Source: Spatholobus suberectus
Taxonomy: Eukaryota; Streptophyta; Magnoliopsida; Fabales; Fabaceae
Direction: 5' to 3'
Assembly: GCA_004329165.1 (NCBI GenBank)
Contig: QUWT01000022.1
Coordinates: 613,930 to 677,929, forward strand
DNA: 64,000 nt
Part shown: in pieces, positions 59,136-64,000 of the stretch
Numbering within the stretch: position 1 is the stretch's first letter
Layout of the letters: each line of letters opens with the position of its first letter
Translations under genes and position numbers: made by a program
The notes under the pieces: generated by a model
Told to the model about the DNA's origin: nothing
The model's database searches: none
Seen by the model: only the letters and a program-made list of their open reading frames with translations

Positions 59136-61107
59136 TGTAGTAACCCATTGCCGCTACAAAATAACACTACATCCTTAGTTCTAATAAGAGAGTTCATTTC
59201 ATAAAATATCTTGGGTTTAAGTATTTTGAAAATACACATTTATTTATTTACTTTTTAACTCTAAAGAAAATCACATCGATCATCATCCCATTGCAGACCA
59301 ATATCATGTATATGCATATACACATATGTACATGAACATTAGAAATAAGACCTGTCTATCTCAACCACTTAGCAATATTCAAATATACAAATCGGGATGT
59401 GCTGAACCTTTTGTGACCACCACAAAACCCAAGGTTACATCAATAAGGGGAGGGGATAGAAAACACACTCTGTAACAGCCTAAAGAGTATTACCGTAACT
59501 AAGCCTAGATTTCTAAAAACAAAAAGGAAAGACTTAAAAACATAAAAAAAACCTGTGAAAACTACTCATAAATATAATTATATTTATATAAGAATAATAC
59601 AATAAAATACCATACATGTGTAATATACCTCATCTATCACCCAAAAGAGTCGTACAAACATAGAGAGAAATACAATGAAACAATATAAATTAAACTACGT
59701 CTTCTTGCACGTGACTCCAATCTTCATCTGCACACGTTTTCACCTGTACCCTGAAAAAGGGAAACTTAAAGGAGTGAGACATGATGTCTCAGTGAGTGCT
59801 CTAAGGGTTCTACGACTAGGTAGGACTCTTCTACTCGGACAATTTTCATCACTTATCTCTCATGGCTTAAGCTTCAATAGGTCTCTTGCAATTCTCCATA
59901 CCTATGGTCAGGTCTATACATTTTAATCTTCAATACTTCCTGTTGACTGCTCTCTCACTTCCACAATTGTTATATTTGTTTATTATCTCATTCTCAACCT
60001 AAGAACTCTTTCTTATCAAAAACCCTATTTAGTATTTAAGCCCTTCATGTTTAGATTTACTCTTTTTCCTTTTAATATTTAAAGCCATCCTCTAGAGGTC
60101 AAGTCTAAGGTCACAGACATTCTAAATTACTCTTGACACTCCCTTAACGCTTACCTTAATACTCTTATTTTATTCTCTCTTAATTATCTCATACCTTTCT
60201 ATTACACCGTGAGGGAATTCACCTATTCTCTATCTTATTCACAACTATTATTCTCTAACTAGAACCCTCATAATACTATCCTAGGGCCTAGCCTCTCACT
60301 TATCCTTGAGGTAGCAAACACAATTCTAATTACAAGCATACATTTATTCATATCTTTTGCCTAATAACTAGACACACACATCGTTTTGTTTCATCAAACA
60401 AGCATAACGTACATTCATAACATGAGCACATATGCATAATCTCAACACTTCATCATAAGACACAATTACATTTTCACATGTGTTCACATTACATCAATCG
60501 TCATGAAGGTCACACAAACTTCACATAATTACAATTGTAGCACACTTCAACATATCACACGATAACAAAATGCATATGCATGCTATGTTCTTAAACCACT
60601 ACTCATGCACATGTGATACCAACCTAAACTTTTCAGAAAGTAGACTAGGAGTAAATGCACGGCCATAAGAAGTGTCATCAGTACCGATGCCTTCGGCTTT
60701 CGCACCCTTAACTAGTATGATATCCCCTGGTGACTAGTTAGGGTTACCTAGTTTTGCCTAGTATGCCCTGGCTCCATAGGATCAGCATGGACCATTGGAG
60801 TTTTCCTAACTAGATAACCCCCAAGGCTAAGGTTAGATAACCCATCACGGCCTCCACCAGCCAGATTCCTACATACTTTCCTCATCACATAACTTAATGT
60901 TATGATACATGGTCACATACAATGTTTACAGCTTTTCATAGGCTTTATCAAGAAATATTGACACAATTTTCATATCGCACTCAGTTTCTCAAGGTAAATA
61001 ACAATCATACAATATAAACTCAACAAGGCATAAAGAGAAACAACCAAGAATTAAAAACTACAAAAAGGAATTCACAGGTACAAGAACAAAATAACCAAGG
61101 TCGTGTC

Positions 61108-61262
61108 CTGCTCAACGGGACAAGAGGTCCGCCCGACGGTCATGCTAATAGCGAACCCCACCTAGCAGTTGTATTTCTGTGCCAAACTCAACCCACCCAG
61201 CAGGTTTTGCACCCCACCCAGCGAGTCCACGTCAGAACTCACCCTGCCTAGCGAATCCGAGA
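61108..61262 (-). repeat. Word cassette of A7
   Basis: CCACCCAGCAGG, CCCACCCAGCGAG, CTGCCTAGCG and related words, the reverse-complement slot of A3 and A4. Confidence 0.72.
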
Positions 61263-61774
61263 CAAAGTGTAATTTATTTTTCCTATTATCTTTGGTTTCT
61301 AAATACTCCAAACAATTAATTAAATTACTAATCACTCATTCTACCTTGATAATTAGTCTCTCTAATTTATAAACACTTCATTTACTCACAATCCCCTTAA
61401 AACTCATCAAACCCTAACTTAGGCATACGGAGAAGGAAAATGATAAATAGATAAATAAGCACAACATAAAGGACAAGGAAGAACAAGGAGAAGAGCACTC
61501 ACCTCTAAGGACATGCAAAGCTGTGTTTTAGGGTTTGGGTTCTCTGATTTCTATTCCTCCTTTTTCTCTTCCTCTTCTTCTTTCTTTACTCCTCATTCTC
61601 TCTAACCTTTTTCTTCTTCTATTTTGTTAAACCTAAACCTAATTCTCCTTCTCTATTATCTTCTTATAACATGTAGGTGGATGTGTAGCTTAATGGGCTT
61701 TAGTCCCCTATTAGGCCCTAGATGCTCTTTTGGGTTCTATGGTAACATTCCTACTAATTTCTAATACTAAGGTG

Positions 61775-61967
61775 TCAATAACAACAACACTAATAATAAC
61801 AATAATATAATAACAACACAACACAATAATAATAGTAATAATAATAATAATAGCAACAACAACAATAAATATAATATTAATAATAATAATAGTAGCAACA
61901 ACAACAATAAATATAATGTTGATAATAATAAGAGCAATAATAATAAGAAATATAATAACAATAACTT
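61775..61967. repeat. TAA trinucleotide microsatellite in A7
   Basis: Imperfect (TAA)n with CAA and GTA interruptions. Confidence 0.9.
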
Positions 61968-62664
61968 TTAAGGCATCTTTTCTCTAATAACACATGGGAA
62001 GGTTCCTACTAAGAGCTATCTCATGATTTGTTTCTAGTTTCTGAAATTTGGGGTGTTGCACACCCCTATAGTTGGTCACACTATACATCATATAAAATGA
62101 AATAAGGCAGCTATTCAAAAAGAAATATCCAAAAAGGAGAATGTGATCCATCATATACCATCATCTCTAACCAACAACTCCACCATCAACTCTGAATAGC
62201 TGGATCTACTAAAGCATCACCATTTGCTCCTATGTTAATGACATGATCGTCACAATCAAACAACAAGGCAAGGATAAGCTTACTTAAAAACAATGTAACA
62301 TAAAATCAGGAACATAACCAACAAATAATTTCATACTCATCTATTAACAAGGAACAAGCACACCTTATCTTCTATAAGTATCAATATTCACATACTTCGA
62401 GTTCAACAATCAAATCCATCTATAGAGAGCACCAACATTTCTAAAACAATAATTCACTTAGTAAAGTTAACTTTCGCTTAGCGAATCACTTCCAGACATT
62501 CTGGAATGTCCTCACTTGCTTAGTGAGTCACTTACTTGCTGAGCGAACTATTTTCTGGAAAATTTACCAAATTTCAGATGAATACTCACTTAGCGGGTTG
62601 AATACTTACTTAGCAGACAACTCCACTCATCCCACCCTGCAACAGGGTCAAGACCACTCGTTCA

Positions 62665-63850
62665 GCAAAGTTCTATTCCTAGGAGCTTTGCATCAACAAT
62701 TCCATCCTCTTCATCAACCACCTTAGAGGTAAGGGGGGAATGGGGTTGATTCTAAATTGTTGTCACTTTGTATGTTGGTAGGAAGGGTTTTTCGCTAAAC
62801 TGTTTGATATTAAACTTTAATTTTTGCTAAGTTGTCACTCTGCTTAAATTTAGATTGTCAAATTATAATTGTTAAGTTGTTACTCTGCTCAAATTTAGAT
62901 TATTAAATTATAATTGCTAAGTTGTTACTCTGCTCAATTTTAGATAATTAAAATGCACTTACTAAGCTGTTACACTGCTGAAATTTAGAAAGTTAAAATA
63001 TATTTATTCAGTTGTTATTCTGCCAAAATTTTAAATTAAATTATAATTATTATGTTCTTATTTTGCTAAAATTTTATATGATTACTAAATTGTTATTCTG
63101 TTAAAATTTTGACATTTGTAATTTTTGCAAAATAAGGTAGAAATGTTGATTGTACTGGTACTCAAATTAAATGAGACCAGGGAGACCTCTACTTGAGAAG
63201 TTAGGAATTGAAAGTTTAGTGAGTAATGTAAAGCAAGTGGCATGGCACCCTACTACGAAGCTATAGTTTGGTACGCTGAGGAATGAAAGACAGGGACCCA
63301 TTTGAGGAGGTCTTGGGGGTAGGCATCAAGTGGTAAAGGTCCTAATGGCAAGGTAGCACACTCTAGCTAGGATATTTACCTAACCAAACTCGATAACCCT
63401 GACAACTTCTTAGCATTCTGGGATTGGTTTGAGAGTAAACCTTTGTAAATGGATGTGCTGACTAATATTTGTTCCTCATTAATGATGAGGACTGTATAAT
63501 GTGATGATGTTGATGAGATATATATACTCTCAGTCACTTCCCAGGTTTTGTTGAGAACTATTACTCACTAATGGGAAGTATGGATCCATACCAAGTCAAG
63601 GATAGTGTAGTATAACTTAGAATAAATCCTAGGTTCCCTATGTTAATTGTGTTTCAATTCCTACCATACATGTGAAAGTGATTTTAGAACAAATCACCTC
63701 ACTCCATTGTTTTTCTTTCTTGTATGATTAATCACAATTATTGAAGATAACGATAGTGCCTGATGATGCTGAGGATGAGTCAAAGGATACTCTTACAGAT
63801 TGTAAACTTGGTTTATAATATTTTCCTAGAGGAATAGGGTAGAAAAATAC
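62665..63850 (+). mobile_element. LTR F2 (family F), truncated both sides
   Basis: It aligns with F1 from CTATTCCTAGGAGC (about 62670) through the donor TTAGAG|GTAAGG, the 45-bp array (about 62820-63120) and the GC-rich core, to 63850, where an E-type LTR starts. The left part, including the TATA box, is missing. Confidence 0.85.
62820..63120 (+). repeat. 45-bp tandem array in F2
   Basis: About six units with the GTTACTCTGCTCAA core, more diverged than in F1. Confidence 0.75.
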
Positions 63851-64000
63851 TATAACACCCCTACTTTAACTTACTCATTGTTTTTCTAATTATTCTATGA
63901 TTAACTGTGAAAAATCAAATGGGAATCTCAAGGGTATGATTCTTATGGTTATATTCATATTAGCAAGCTCTATTGAGTCTAGATTTTTCTTATTTTATTG
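63851..64000 (+). mobile_element. Start of a second E-type LTR, running off the window
   Basis: TATAACACCCCTAC... is closely similar for all 150 bp to the minus-strand start of the E LTR in N (29789 downward). It interrupts F2. Confidence 0.85.

Larger units (their letters stand above)
59471..62060 (-). mobile_element. Solo LTR A7 (family A)
   Basis: TGTAACAGCC...GGGTGTTGCA, 2590 bp. The flanks CACTC (59466-59470) and CACCC (62061-62065) form a 4/5 TSD in D4. The sense is minus. TAA array about 61775-61967; word cassette 61108-61262; GC-rich core about 60650-60860. Confidence 0.93.
59136..62660 (-). mobile_element. LTR D4 (family D), split by A7 and truncated on the right
   Basis: It starts TGTAGTAACCC at 59136, aligned with the D1 start. 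It runs to 59470, is interrupted by A7, and resumes at 62061 (CACCCCTATAGTTGG). Homology fades at about 62660, where F2 begins. The word cassette at 62462-62660 uses CTTAGCGAATCACTT-like words. Confidence 0.82.

Overview
This window is intergenic heterochromatin from a dicot nuclear genome, most likely a legume of the Phaseoleae type (soybean/Vigna/Phaseolus relatives). The grounds are AT-rich DNA, long non-coding LTRs beginning TGTAACACCC, a plastid ycf2 fragment in nuclear context, a CACTA element and a MITE, and short LTR words such as CGCTGAGCGA and AATCGATTAT that I associate with legume repeats. The species call is inference. I see no convincing intact host gene, tRNA gene or true rRNA gene. 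Almost everything is LTR retrotransposon nested in LTR retrotransposon. I resolved most boundaries from TG...CA ends plus 5-bp target-site duplications (TSDs).

Family letters are mine. A = about 2.5-kb LTR with an ATT/TAA microsatellite (A1-A7, all solo). C = an A-related LTR. D = about 2.8-kb LTR (D1, D3, D4, D5). E and F = about 3-3.6-kb LTRs. G = Ty3/gypsy element with gag-pol remains. H = gag-only element with chimeric LTRs. M = small TRIM-like element. N = element with two different LTRs. Cassandra-type LTRs are about 410 bp and carry a degenerate piece of 5S rRNA.

Layout: 1-1010 AT-rich DNA with a direct repeat and one tiny membrane ORF; 1011-1962 LTR-like fragment; 1963-3749 G gag-protease-RT remains (minus). 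G's primer-binding site and 5' LTR lie 12 kb away at 16.2 kb because solo LTR D5 (3750-16165, TSD AAAGC) sits in its leader. D5 in turn contains H (5516-15183), whose 3' LTR holds A1 (TSD CTGAA) and whose gag is split by solo LTR F1 (TSD ATAGA). G's LTR is split by A2 (16878-34131, TSD TGCAC). A2 contains D1 (TSD AAGAC), N (20891-29789, with A3 and A4 nested inside) and A5 (TSD GTAGA, itself holding a Cassandra solo LTR). From 34.4 to 38.1 kb is an internally deleted Athila/Tat-like gypsy with its 3' LTR; 39.3-42.4 D3; 42.4-42.97 plastid ycf2 insert; 43.9-44.5 gypsy pol fragment; 45.1-45.4 large TTA microsatellite; 47.1-56.8 a MITE split by LTR C, which carries a CACTA element, M (with A6 nested) and C'; 57.4-58.6 solo Athila-type LTR J; 59.1-62.7 D4 with A7 nested; 62.7-63.85 F2 cut by a second E-type LTR that runs off the window.

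The most interesting signal is repeated mixing between Cassandra-type 5S-bearing LTRs and E/F-type gypsy LTRs. H carries LTRs that are half E-type and half Cassandra, plus a gag gene. N has an E-type LTR on one side and a Cassandra LTR on the other of a 76-bp internal region. M has LTRs extended through a second PBS-like motif. All share a PBS of the type TGGTATTAGAGC (initiator-Met tRNA). A second signal is an architecture shared by otherwise different LTR families: TATA box, leader, splice-donor consensus, and downstream of the donor a cassette of short imperfect palindromic words that differ by family or copy.
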